Assembly: GCA_002690405.1 (NCBI GenBank)
Contig: NZEI01000015.1
Span: 14,401 to 33,038, forward strand
Source of the DNA: Gammaproteobacteria bacterium
GTDB taxonomy: Bacteria; Pseudomonadota; Gammaproteobacteria; Pseudomonadales; Azotimanducaceae
Direction of reading: 5' to 3'
DNA length: 18,638 bases
In this document: in pieces, positions 1 through 7,573 of the stretch
How positions within the stretch are numbered: position 1 is the stretch's first letter
Layout: every line of letters starts with the position of its first letter
Notes under the pieces: generated by a model
What the model saw: the letters and a program-made list of their open reading frames with translations, nothing else
Database searches by the model: none
What the model was told of the DNA's origin: nothing
Program-made: the position numbers and the translations under genes

Positions 1-2018
1 GCATGCTCGCACGCCACCTCGTCATAAGCATTAAGGCCACCCAGCCGTAGCCAAAGCCCCTCGATGATTTCGCGTAACGGAAATTCATAGAGATGGCGCT
101 TCGCCCAATCGAGAGCTTTAGTGAAACGCTCTAGTGCGGGATAAGTGTTTTGCAGTGCGGGCAGCTCTATGACGAAGTTTTCTAGCTCGCTAAGCTGCTG
201 TAACTCGCTCAGTCGTAAACCGACCAGGGGACTGCGTAAGATGCTGAACCATGCGAGCTTGTTCTCAGGATTCTGCAGAATCCGATGCGCGTTCATCAGA
301 TCCTGAATGACCGGAACCTCGGCCAGCAGGTCGATATCCGTTGATCGCCATGGAATATCTGCGGCGCTTAATTCGCTTACTAATGGCAGCAGATGGCCGC
401 GCGAACGACAGAGAATGCCAACGCTACCATCACCGATATCGCGCAGGTGCGCGACGATATCCCGTATCTCCTGATCGGTATCAATGTAGGCGTTGCAGAC
501 TATGGGATCGTGCTTTGGCGCTGCCGCGCTGGCGGCTTGAGATAAGCCAAAGTTCACCGCTCCGAGACGCGGATTGCCGTGTGGTGGCAGCAGATCACGG
601 AATAGATCATTGCACCAATTTACCAAATCAGGCACCGAACGAAAGTTGGCCACCAGATCAAGGGGCTCAAGCGGCAGGCCTGCTAGGCCGTGTTCCCGAC
701 ATTTGGCGAACAGCGATACATCCGCATCGCGAAAACGATAGATAGATTGCATCGGATCGCCGACAGCGAAAAAGGTGTTATTGCCGTCGGCCTGCCAACC
801 CTCGGTGAGCAGTGCAAAAAAGCGCATCTGGCTGTGGGAGGTGTCTTGAAACTCGTCCACCAGCAAGTGGCAAATTCTGTAGTCGAAGTGCAGTGCAAGG
901 TCCGTCGGGCCAGATTCATCTCGCAGACCGGCGCTAGCGCGCAGTTGCAACTCGGTGAAATCGATTGCGCCCTCACTAACAAATACATTGTTAAGGCTGA
1001 TTGCACTGAGGGCTAGGCAAATACTCATGGTGGTAAGGATTTGCGATTGTGCCTCTGTCGCCTGTGCCGGAGGTAGATGCTTAATGTGCCTGAAATGTTC
1101 GGGTGCAGACGTTGCTGCCAGTTCTAATAGCCACGCTTTGACCTCGTCACGTAGATTTTTGTCGGCAAAGGCTGGGTTGACGCGACGATCCACCGTTTTA
1201 CGCAGAGTGTTTTGCGAGGTCAGTAGCAATGGCGCGATGGTACTTAGAGCTGCGTCAAAGTCCTTGGCAATTGCTTCAGGAAATAGGCTGGCGTAAATAG
1301 ACTTGATCTTGGTTTGGTGCTGAGTCGGTAAGCTTTCTGTGGCAGCTTTCAGGACCTGAGATCGCAGTTCGGTCAACGCGTGTTGCAGCACGCTCTGCAT
1401 CTCCTCCGGCGCTCCTGCAGTTTGTAATGCCAATTGGTTGTTGATATCCAGCCATTGGTCACGGCGGGCTAACATATTGTTCAGCAGGGTGATTGCGTTG
1501 GCGGCATTGTTATTCAGGAAGGCCAGGAACTCGGCAATCACTGGTGCTGTAGGCGCGCCTTTTGTGAGCTGTTGCAGTAATGCCTCGCTGGCTCGCTGAT
1601 ACAGATGATCCGCTGATTCTAATAATGTCAGGCCTGCCACACTGCTTTGCTTCGGAATTCGGGTAGCAAGTTCCATGGCAAAGCTGTCAATGGTTTGTAC
1701 CTTAAGTCGATTAGGGTTTAGGCGCAGTCCCCAGCCCGCTGTGGCGTCGCGTTGGCGGACCCGCATGGCAACGGGATTGTCGGTTTCCAATGCGCTGAGA
1801 ATGCGCTGTTTCATCTCAGTGGCGGCCTTGCGGGTGAAGGTTATTGCAAGGATTTCTTCGGGCCGATTAACTCGCTCCAGCAGATTTAAATAACGTTGTA
1901 CCAACAGGGTGGTCTTGCCTGAGCCGGCAGGCGCTTGAACGATACATGAGCGACTGGGGTCTACCGCTTTAGCGCGAGCAGACTGATCCACAGGTGGCGG
2001 TAGATCAGTCGAATTCAT
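1..2018 (-). CDS. UvrD/RecB-type superfamily I DNA helicase, AddA-like (partial, C-terminus outside window)
   Basis: This is an ATP-dependent DNA helicase of the UvrD/RecB superfamily, probably the motor of an AddAB-like helicase-nuclease that processes DNA double-strand ends. The reading frame is open from ATG at 2018 to the window edge, giving 672 visible residues; family members are usually about 1100, so the C-terminal part is missing here. Visible motifs are Walker A APAGSGKTT (residues 29-37), motif Ia TFTRKAA (60-66), Walker B VDEFQDT (387-393) and a GDPMQSIYRFR motif near 420-430. Whether a C-terminal nuclease domain exists cannot be seen. The start lies 14 bases inside the upstream nuclease gene, which implies co-transcription and coupled translation; no strong ribosome binding site precedes it. 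The assignment as helicase is secure; the AddA role rests on the partner gene and on family knowledge. Confidence 0.9.
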   Translation of the reverse strand, partial: MNSTDLPPPVDQSARAKAVDPSRSCIVQAPAGSGKTTLLVQRYLNLLERVNRPEEILAITFTRKAATEMKQRILSALETDNPVAMRVRQRDATAGWGLRLNPNRLKVQTIDSFAMELATRIPKQSSVAGLTLLESADHLYQRASEALLQQLTKGAPTAPVIAEFLAFLNNNAANAITLLNNMLARRDQWLDINNQLALQTAGAPEEMQSVLQHALTELRSQVLKAATESLPTQHQTKIKSIYASLFPEAIAKDFDAALSTIAPLLLTSQNTLRKTVDRRVNPAFADKNLRDEVKAWLLELAATSAPEHFRHIKHLPPAQATEAQSQILTTMSICLALSAISLNNVFVSEGAIDFTELQLRASAGLRDESGPTDLALHFDYRICHLLVDEFQDTSHSQMRFFALLTEGWQADGNNTFFAVGDPMQSIYRFRDADVSLFAKCREHGLAGLPLEPLDLVANFRSVPDLVNWCNDLFRDLLPPHGNPRLGAVNFGLSQAASAAAPKHDPIVCNAYIDTDQEIRDIVAHLRDIGDGSVGILCRSRGHLLPLVSELSAADIPWRSTDIDLLAEVPVIQDLMNAHRILQNPENKLAWFSILRSPLVGLRLSELQQLSELENFVIELPALQNTYPALERFTKALDWAKRHLYEFPLREIIEGLWLRLGGLNAYDEVACEH

Positions 2019-4605
2019 AATCTGACTCGTCAGAGGTCGGTGTATTGATGCGGCACAACCCTTGGAGATGGCAATACCGACATGCGCCTTTGCGTGGGGT
2101 GACAGTCGCATCCCCGTCGCGAAGTGCTTGGGCTAGGTCGGTGAGTGCCAGTTGCCATTGCTGCCGCTGTTCAGCCCAGGGCCGTGGTGTTGGCTTAATT
2201 TGCAAGGCGCCTGAGTTGGCCTCGGATAATGTTTGCTCGCCGATACCTACTGCTTTCACTTCCTTGTCGCCGATACATGCATACGCCACGCTGGCAATTT
2301 GCTCATCTAGCAGGCTGTAGATGGGCAATTGTAGATCTGTGGGCGGAGACTTTGTCGCGCCGCTCGCCGACTTGCTGGAGGATTTGTAGTCGAGAACTAC
2401 AGCTTGGTTATTGACCTTGTCGATACGGTCCACGCGTAGCGCGAAGGTTAGGCCCGCGAGCTCGAGCTGAAACTCTCGTTCAACTGCGTCGATCGTGAAT
2501 GGTTGTCGCTGGCTCTCAATATCCAACCATCGTCTGATCAGATTAGTGAGTCTTGCGCATTCATTGTCGAAGAATTGCTCTGGCAAGGGTGCGCGTTTCC
2601 GCAATACCGCGGCGCAGGCCTGATAAATTTGCCCATCGTTAAGCTCCATGAACTCTGCGCCGGATTCGCAGCCCTCGGCTAAATGTTGCATAACCCCATG
2701 TAAGGTTAATCCGCGTTCCAGTGCGTCTGGGAACTCAGACGGTTCTCGGTCTTGTCTGAGGCCGAGGCGCTGCTGGGCATAGGCGCGGAACGGACACTCT
2801 AATTGGTCTTGCAGTGCGCTAGTGCCACCAAGCATGCGCTGGTCTTGTACGCTAGTACCTTTGAAATCCTCAGCTTTGACTAATTGCACACCGTCGCGAC
2901 GATAGAAGGGGTGGTATATCTCTGGTTTCGGCAGCGTCGCTAAAGTTGTTGCAGTGGCAATATCGGCAATGGCCCGGCTTGGCAGCAACTCATAACCATC
3001 GAGTTGGCTAACGTAACTGAAATTTAATTCAGCATCACTGCTGAGCCACTGGTTAAGCGTGCGTTGTGCAAATGCCAATTCTTGATCAGGAGTGACCCGC
3101 GGCAGTGCATGTTGCCGCGCAATTTCGGTTGGAATAAATGGATTGAGCGATGCGGTCTGAGGGAAGCTATTGGCGTCCATACCGCAAACCCAGAGATGCG
3201 AGTAATCGAATCCGGTAGTCTCAAGCAGGCCGAGTACCTGGACTTGAGAGGCGGGTCTCTGGGGTGCGAACATCTGGGATTGCAGATGCAGGGTCAGTAG
3301 TTCTAGGGCCGCCTCGAAGGAGATTAAGTGGTCATCAGCCATTTGTTCCCGCCCAAGCCCGGCCATGGACTGGCGAATCTGCGTCACTGCTTGAAACTGG
3401 GCGGATTCAAGTTCGCTCAAGTTAGGCCAGTTTACTTGCTGCAATACTTCGTCGAAGAAGGTCAGCCAATAGCTGAAGCGTTCGCTTGCGGGCGCGCTCT
3501 CCAGTTGCTGCTGCATGGAATCGGCGGCACTGTCAGTGACAGCAGAGCGCAGGTCCAGCGCGCGCTGCTCGGGTGGCCAACTGTGCAACGAGGTGATGCA
3601 CCACGGTGCTGCAATGAATGGCGAAAACGACAAGGTTTCGAGCACTTCCTTGGTAATCGGTGTATGGCACCAGTTGAGTAGTAGGCTGGCATGAAGCCAC
3701 GCCGGTTGGTCCGCCAACGGGCTACCGCCAGATAAGTCGAAACAGCGCGTAGCGCTGCCCGCCTCAGGATCAAAGGTGACCGAAAACTGACGCTGTACGC
3801 GGTGGTACAGCTGGGCCAATTTAGGCACCACTACGGCGACTCTGGCGTTAGGGTGCTGGCGGCATACATCCGCTGACCACTGTGCCGCTGCCGCTAGCTC
3901 AGTGGCGATGGAGTCGCAAGCAAAAAGGCGCGGTTGTTGCTCTGGCGGATTTGGGGTGTATTGGCCCAGCTCAATCGTGGCGAAATCAAGGATATGTTCA
4001 AAATCTTTCAACCATTTTACGCCGCTTGCGCCATTGCAGGTCTCGAGGTAGCTCTGCTCTGTCACGCTCAGATGGTCAAAGGCCAGTAGCAGCAGGGGCT
4101 TAGTCGGTGGATTGGCCTGCTGGGATAATGTTTTTGCTAGCTGGCTGATATAAATTTCGTCGGGCCCAGAAAGCTCAAGTACCGCTCGTGCCCAGGATAC
4201 AAATAACTCTCCACCCTCGCTGCCGTCTGCAAGGGCGTCGAGTTCGATATCGTACCGATACAGTAAGTCTAGGGCCTGCGCAGCACTTGGGCTCAGGTGG
4301 CGGTTGCTCGGATCAGCGCTTTGATAAAATCGCGACAGCAACTGGCTATTTGTGATTAGCCGCATCGCTGTGTCGGTATGATCCTGCCAGCTAGCAAAGT
4401 GCTGCTGTAAGAATTGATTCAAACTTAAGCATTGGGGACTCGGCCATGCCTCAAGGCCCTGCGCTTGGTGGGCTTGATTGAGGCCTCGGCGTAGCTCACG
4501 GGCCAGCCGTTCGTTGGGCGTGACGATGATGAAATCGTGACTCGCTTCAAGCAGCGCGGCAGAAATTTTTACGAACGCATTAACCACCCAGATAGTGTAA
4601 CCCAA
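2005..4605 (-). CDS. AddB-like PD-(D/E)XK nuclease with Fe-S cysteines (probable DNA repair protein, TIGR03623-like)
   Basis: This is the probable nuclease partner of the downstream UvrD-type helicase, acting in double-strand-break repair. The 866-residue length fits the roughly 870-900-residue AddB-related DNA repair family. The N-terminal two thirds resembles an inactivated helicase: where a Walker A would sit, the protein reads TPNERLARELR (about residues 29-39) with no GKT. The C-terminal RecB-type nuclease looks intact, with H636 in LHGVMQH, VDRID (725-729), DYKSS (739-743) and a following LQLPIY helix. Cysteines C604, C842, C845 and C851 match the C...CxxC-x5-C pattern that holds a 4Fe-4S cluster in AddB. 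The listed start is TTG; an in-frame GTG at 4587 is an equally plausible start, and neither has a clear ribosome binding site. Its end overlaps the helicase gene by 14 bases. Confidence 0.88.
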   Translation of the reverse strand: MGYTIWVVNAFVKISAALLEASHDFIIVTPNERLARELRRGLNQAHQAQGLEAWPSPQCLSLNQFLQQHFASWQDHTDTAMRLITNSQLLSRFYQSADPSNRHLSPSAAQALDLLYRYDIELDALADGSEGGELFVSWARAVLELSGPDEIYISQLAKTLSQQANPPTKPLLLLAFDHLSVTEQSYLETCNGASGVKWLKDFEHILDFATIELGQYTPNPPEQQPRLFACDSIATELAAAAQWSADVCRQHPNARVAVVVPKLAQLYHRVQRQFSVTFDPEAGSATRCFDLSGGSPLADQPAWLHASLLLNWCHTPITKEVLETLSFSPFIAAPWCITSLHSWPPEQRALDLRSAVTDSAADSMQQQLESAPASERFSYWLTFFDEVLQQVNWPNLSELESAQFQAVTQIRQSMAGLGREQMADDHLISFEAALELLTLHLQSQMFAPQRPASQVQVLGLLETTGFDYSHLWVCGMDANSFPQTASLNPFIPTEIARQHALPRVTPDQELAFAQRTLNQWLSSDAELNFSYVSQLDGYELLPSRAIADIATATTLATLPKPEIYHPFYRRDGVQLVKAEDFKGTSVQDQRMLGGTSALQDQLECPFRAYAQQRLGLRQDREPSEFPDALERGLTLHGVMQHLAEGCESGAEFMELNDGQIYQACAAVLRKRAPLPEQFFDNECARLTNLIRRWLDIESQRQPFTIDAVEREFQLELAGLTFALRVDRIDKVNNQAVVLDYKSSSKSASGATKSPPTDLQLPIYSLLDEQIASVAYACIGDKEVKAVGIGEQTLSEANSGALQIKPTPRPWAEQRQQWQLALTDLAQALRDGDATVTPRKGACRYCHLQGLCRINTPTSDESDYEFD

Positions 4606-4782
4606 GCAGATGAGGAAAGAGGTCTATCCCGTCGTCCGCGGTATGTACTTGGTTCAAACATTCAGTGACGGGGCGCAGGGCTCTGGCTCGGAGGGAAAAA
4701 ATGCAAAGACTTTACGGTTTTGCTATCCAGTAGGTGACGAGAACAGCTAAAATAGCCCCGCGAAATATAACGGAGCCCTGTA

Positions 4783-4902
4783 ATGTGGCATTTGATCGAA
4801 GATTTCTTTGACCAAGGTTTGGTAATGAAAGGTTTGATAGGCGTCGGTTGGTTGGCTGTGATCATTATGATCTTTAGCCTCGGTCAACAGCTTCTCTCCT
4901 AA
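4783..4902 (+). CDS. 39-residue single-span membrane microprotein upstream of TerB-like gene
   Basis: This small open frame starts ATG and ends TAA, encoding 39 residues. GGAG at 4772-4775 sits 7 bases before the ATG, a good ribosome binding site. The first 12 residues are polar and acidic (MWHLIEDFFDQG); residues 13-34 form a continuous hydrophobic stretch rich in L, I, V, G and M that looks like one membrane-spanning helix, followed by a short QQLLS tail. A TAAAAT hexamer at 4748-4753 could be a -10 element, but I see no good -35 at the right distance. The stop is 24 bases before the TerB-like gene on the same strand, so the two are probably co-transcribed. I do not recognise the family. 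Coding is inferred from the start site, the amphipathic-then-hydrophobic layout and the gene order; it could still be a chance frame. Confidence 0.62.
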   Translation: MWHLIEDFFDQGLVMKGLIGVGWLAVIIMIFSLGQQLLS

Positions 4903-4926
4903 TCCTTGGTATAGGAATAAACGGCT

Positions 4927-5319
4927 ATGTGGCTATCCTCGTTCAGCACCGACCAACGTCATGCGATGTTGGGTCTTGCCCACAACGTTATTGTCTCTGA
5001 TGGTCTACTGGACCCTAACGAAGAGGGAATGTTGCTTGAGCTTAAGCAGGAGATGGGGCTCAGCGAAGTAGAGGAGCTGGATTATCTCGAGTTGGAAGGA
5101 ATTCAAGACGTTTTCCAAGACAAACGCTCGCGCATGGTTGTGGTCATCAATTTAATTAAATTGAGCTATGTCGATGGCGCGTTTGAAATCGAAGAAGAGT
5201 GTTTGCTGAAAGAGATTGCTCGTAGCTTCGACATTTCTGACAACGACTTTTTGCTCCTTGATAACTGGGTGCGCAGATTGTCTGCACTTGAAGAAGAGGC
5301 GCAAGCTTTCTTCAATTGA
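4927..5319 (+). CDS. TerB-like (tellurite resistance TerB / DjlA N-terminal fold) protein
   Basis: This is a 130-residue, all-helical acidic protein resembling the TerB domain family. The family's paired acidic motifs are visible: SDGLLDPNEE (residues 24-33) and YVDGAFEIEEE (81-91), spaced as in TerB, where the D/E residues bind divalent metal. No signal peptide or membrane segment is visible, so the protein is probably cytoplasmic. AGGA about 10 bases before the ATG serves as ribosome binding site. It follows the 39-residue membrane protein by 24 bases and precedes the YdcH-like gene by 61 bases. TerB-domain proteins are linked to envelope stress and metal sensing, but many stand-alone members have no known function, and tellurite resistance should not be assumed since no other ter gene is present. 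Confidence 0.82.
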   Translation: MWLSSFSTDQRHAMLGLAHNVIVSDGLLDPNEEGMLLELKQEMGLSEVEELDYLELEGIQDVFQDKRSRMVVVINLIKLSYVDGAFEIEEECLLKEIARSFDISDNDFLLLDNWVRRLSALEEEAQAFFN

Positions 5320-5380
5320 CTCAAAAACAAGTGAGCGTGACCGGTGTAAGAACCAATGAGCGCTTACGACGAGGCCAGTT

Positions 5381-5590
5381 TTGACCCAGGCAGATGAACA
5401 GAAAAAGATACTTGAGTGGTTAGAAGGGCTGCGGGTAGAGCACAGTGACCTCGATGTAGTAATAAACCATCTTCTCGAAGCACGTCATCACGACACCATG
5501 CGCATTCAACGTCTGAAACGACGTAAGCTTAAAATTAAAGACATGATCCATCGCCTAGAAAGCGAACTGATCCCTGATCTAGATGCCTGA
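5381..5590 (+). CDS. YdcH-like (DUF465) small coiled-coil protein
   Basis: This 69-residue protein matches the YdcH/DUF465 family: an amphipathic N-terminal helix, the HLLEARHHD turn (residues 30-38), then a basic segment MRIQRLKRRKLKIKD leading into a second helix ending MIHRLESE. It should fold as a short antiparallel helical hairpin. The function of the family is not established. The start must be TTG at 5381, because the next in-frame ATG is about 40 residues in and would remove the first helix; GAGG lies 6 bases before the TTG and supports it. Its last 8 bases (ATGCCTGA) are shared with the start of the 5'-nucleotidase gene, so the two are very likely translationally coupled. Confidence 0.85.
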   Translation: MTQADEQKKILEWLEGLRVEHSDLDVVINHLLEARHHDTMRIQRLKRRKLKIKDMIHRLESELIPDLDA

Positions 5591-6494
5591 AACCACACCA
5601 GCCAAGCCGTTAACGGTGGCGATCTCGTCTACCGCCTTATTCGACTTATCTACTTCAAATGAAATTTATGAAAGCCAGGGTCTAGAGGCCTACCGACGTT
5701 ATCAGATCGATCAGGAAGATGTGGTTCTAGAGCCTGGCGACGGCTACTATCTAGTAAAAAAAATATTAAATATCAATAAATTACTTGATAAACCTAGAGT
5801 CGAAGTAATACTTCTGTCGCGAAATTCTGCAGATACTGGTTTGCGGGTTTTCAACTCCATACGTGCTCACGACCTAGGAATAACTCGTGCAGCATTCTGC
5901 TCTGGCGCATCACCGTATCGCTATATCAATGGATTTGGCTGCGACTTGTTTCTGTCGACTCATGGTGATGATGTGCGACTGGCCCTTGAGGAAAATGTTG
6001 CCGCGGCCACCTTGTTGGGCGGTGGCGGGGGCGCCACGGATGCAGCGGATTCAGTACTGCGGCTAGCGTTTGATGGTGACTCGGTACTCTTTTCTGATGA
6101 GGCTGAACAGGTCTACCAACGGCATGGACTTGATGCATTTAGCCAACATGAACAGGCAAAAGCGGCAGACGTATTGGGCGGTGGTCCGTTTAAGGCTTTT
6201 TTGGCGGCCCTTCAGAGCCTGCAGCAGGAGTTTCCAGAAGGCCAAAGCCCGATTCGTACGGCTCTGGTCACCGCGCGCGGTGCGCCTGCCCACGAGCGGG
6301 TGATTCGTACCTTAAGGGAGTGGGATATCCGATTGGACGAATCGCTGTTTTTGGGCGGCATGGATAAGACCGAGTTTTTACGCGGTTTCGCGGCAGATAT
6401 CTTTTTTGACGATCACGAGCTGCATTGCAATCGCGCGGCGGGTCATCTGGCTACTGGTCATGTGCCTCACGGGGTTGTTAATCGTAAGGATTAG
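5583..6494 (+). CDS. 5'-nucleotidase (cytosolic cN-I type, PF06189-like)
   Basis: This is probably a cytoplasmic HAD-type phosphatase that dephosphorylates nucleoside monophosphates. The 303-residue protein matches the bacterial relatives of eukaryotic cytosolic 5'-nucleotidase I. The catalytic DxD motif appears as FDGDSVLFSDE, with D164 as the expected nucleophile and D166 as the acid/base. Other family stretches include LLSRNSADTGLRVFNSI (about residues 77-93), FCSGASPYRYI (108-118), GGGPFKAFL (201-209), FLGGMDKTEFL and FFDDH near the end. No signal peptide is seen. It begins inside the YdcH-like gene with an 8-base overlap and no independent ribosome binding site, indicating translational coupling. 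An A8 run at 5756-5763 lies in a locally AT-rich piece of the gene, but the frame and the conserved sequence continue through it. The natural substrate (AMP, IMP or a deoxynucleotide) cannot be told from sequence. Confidence 0.88.
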   Translation: MPETTPAKPLTVAISSTALFDLSTSNEIYESQGLEAYRRYQIDQEDVVLEPGDGYYLVKKILNINKLLDKPRVEVILLSRNSADTGLRVFNSIRAHDLGITRAAFCSGASPYRYINGFGCDLFLSTHGDDVRLALEENVAAATLLGGGGGATDAADSVLRLAFDGDSVLFSDEAEQVYQRHGLDAFSQHEQAKAADVLGGGPFKAFLAALQSLQQEFPEGQSPIRTALVTARGAPAHERVIRTLREWDIRLDESLFLGGMDKTEFLRGFAADIFFDDHELHCNRAAGHLATGHVPHGVVNRKD

Positions 6495-6506
6495 GCTGAA
6501 TGGGCT

Positions 6507-6566
6507 GCGATTTTATTTAATAATATAAAAACTATTTTTAATAATTTAAAATTATATTAAAATCGC
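6507..6566 (+). promoter_or_regulatory. AT island with 9-bp inverted repeat in the cysB promoter region
   Basis: The segment 6511-6563 contains a single C and otherwise only A and T. It is framed by a perfect 9-base inverted repeat, GCGATTTTA at 6507-6515 and TAAAATCGC at 6558-6566. Several TATAAT-like hexamers lie inside (for example TATATT at 6553-6558), so the cysB promoter is probably here, about 30-40 bases before the start codon. CysB is known to repress its own gene through AT-rich sites, so an autoregulatory operator is a reasonable inference. No T-run follows the right arm, which argues against a terminator for the upstream 5'-nucleotidase gene. Confidence 0.5.
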
Positions 6567-6598
6567 TAGCTCGCCATTCTTAATCAAAGGTTAATCCC

Positions 6599-7573
6599 AT
6601 GAAACTGCAGCAACTTCGATACATCTGGGAAGTAGCTAATAACGGTTTAAATGTTTCTGCGGCAGCTGAATCCCTATTTACCTCTCAGCCCGGAGTCAGT
6701 AAGCAGATTCGCCTTTTGGAGCATGAATTAGGCGTAGAGATCTTTGCCCGTAATGGCAAACACCTTGCGGAAATTACCACGGTAGGTCAGCAAATTATTG
6801 CCATGGCCGGGGACATTCTGCGCCAGACGCAAACCATCAAACAAATGGCCCAAGAGTGCTCAGATGAGACTCAGGGAGCCTTGAGTATTGCGACCACTCA
6901 TACCCAAGCTCGCTATGCCTTACCGCCAGTGATTCAATCGTTTCGTCAGGCATATCCAGACGTGAGTTTGCACATGAATCAGGGTTCGCCAGAGCAAATT
7001 GCCCAGCTCGCAGATGCGGGTACGGCCGACTTTGCGATCGCAACGGAAGGTATGGAGTTGTTTCAGGATCTTGTGATGATGCCTTGCTATAGCTGGAATC
7101 GATGTGTGGTGGTGCCCAAGGACCACCCGTTGGCTCTAGTCTCGCGACTGACATTAGAGGACTTGGCCGATCTGCCGATCGTGACCTATGTATTTGGATT
7201 TACCGGACGTTCGAAGCTTGACGATGCCTTTGGCTCGGCGAATATCACCCCTAATGTGGTCTTTACTGCTACCGATACGGATGTCATCAAAACCTACGTT
7301 CGACTTGGTCTGGGCGTGGGTATTATTGCGAGCATGGCGTTCGACGAAGTCCTAGACCAAGATCTTGTGCGCATAGATGCCAGCCATTTGTTCGAGCCGA
7401 GTGTGGCCTATATCGGTTTTCGGCGCGGCACATTTCTGCGGCGCTACATGCTCAGCTTCATCAAATTGTTTGCGCCACATTTGGATGAATGGATGGTGCA
7501 AGACGCGTTGGCCTGTAAGACCCGTAAAGAGCGTGAAGAGCTATTTGCAAAGACAACACTACCGCATAAATAG
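6599..7573 (+). CDS. cysB: CysB, LysR-family master regulator of the cysteine regulon
   Basis: This is the transcriptional activator of sulfate uptake and cysteine synthesis genes; in known CysB proteins N-acetylserine acts as inducer and sulfide or thiosulfate as anti-inducer. The 324 residues match the family length. The winged helix-turn-helix lies at about residues 3-60 (MKLQQLRYIWEV, then SQPGVSKQIRLLEHELG). The ligand-binding region shows TTHTQARY at 99-106, with T100, T102 and Q103 at the positions that contact sulfate in enterobacterial CysB; FGFTGRSKLD and VRLGLGVGI are also typical. AAAGG 8 bases before the ATG is the ribosome binding site. The gene follows an AT-rich control region and ends TAG directly abutting the stop of cysH on the other strand, with no spacer. 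The adjacency to cysH, a classic target pathway gene, supports the call. Confidence 0.97.
   Translation: MKLQQLRYIWEVANNGLNVSAAAESLFTSQPGVSKQIRLLEHELGVEIFARNGKHLAEITTVGQQIIAMAGDILRQTQTIKQMAQECSDETQGALSIATTHTQARYALPPVIQSFRQAYPDVSLHMNQGSPEQIAQLADAGTADFAIATEGMELFQDLVMMPCYSWNRCVVVPKDHPLALVSRLTLEDLADLPIVTYVFGFTGRSKLDDAFGSANITPNVVFTATDTDVIKTYVRLGLGVGIIASMAFDEVLDQDLVRIDASHLFEPSVAYIGFRRGTFLRRYMLSFIKLFAPHLDEWMVQDALACKTRKEREELFAKTTLPHK

Noticed and set aside
4676..4780. An 8-base inverted repeat CAGGGCTC / GAGCCCTG flanking the putative promoter of the 39-residue gene, the right arm covering its ribosome binding site.
   Set aside because: The arms are 89 bases apart and such a match is likely enough by chance in a stretch this long; the left arm would be outside the transcript if the TAAAAT element is the -10.
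4662..4865. A 67-codon minus-strand open frame in the gap before the nuclease gene.
   Set aside because: No recognisable features or ribosome binding site, and it overlaps the better supported 39-residue gene on the plus strand.
5356..5397. A 13-codon frame just before and overlapping the YdcH-like start, considered as a leader peptide.
   Set aside because: No ribosome binding site and no regulatory codon pattern; the TTG start with GAGG upstream explains the region.
5756..5763. A run of eight A bases in the 5'-nucleotidase gene as a possible slippage or frameshift site.
   Set aside because: The conserved protein sequence continues in the same frame on both sides, and no alternative product is evident.
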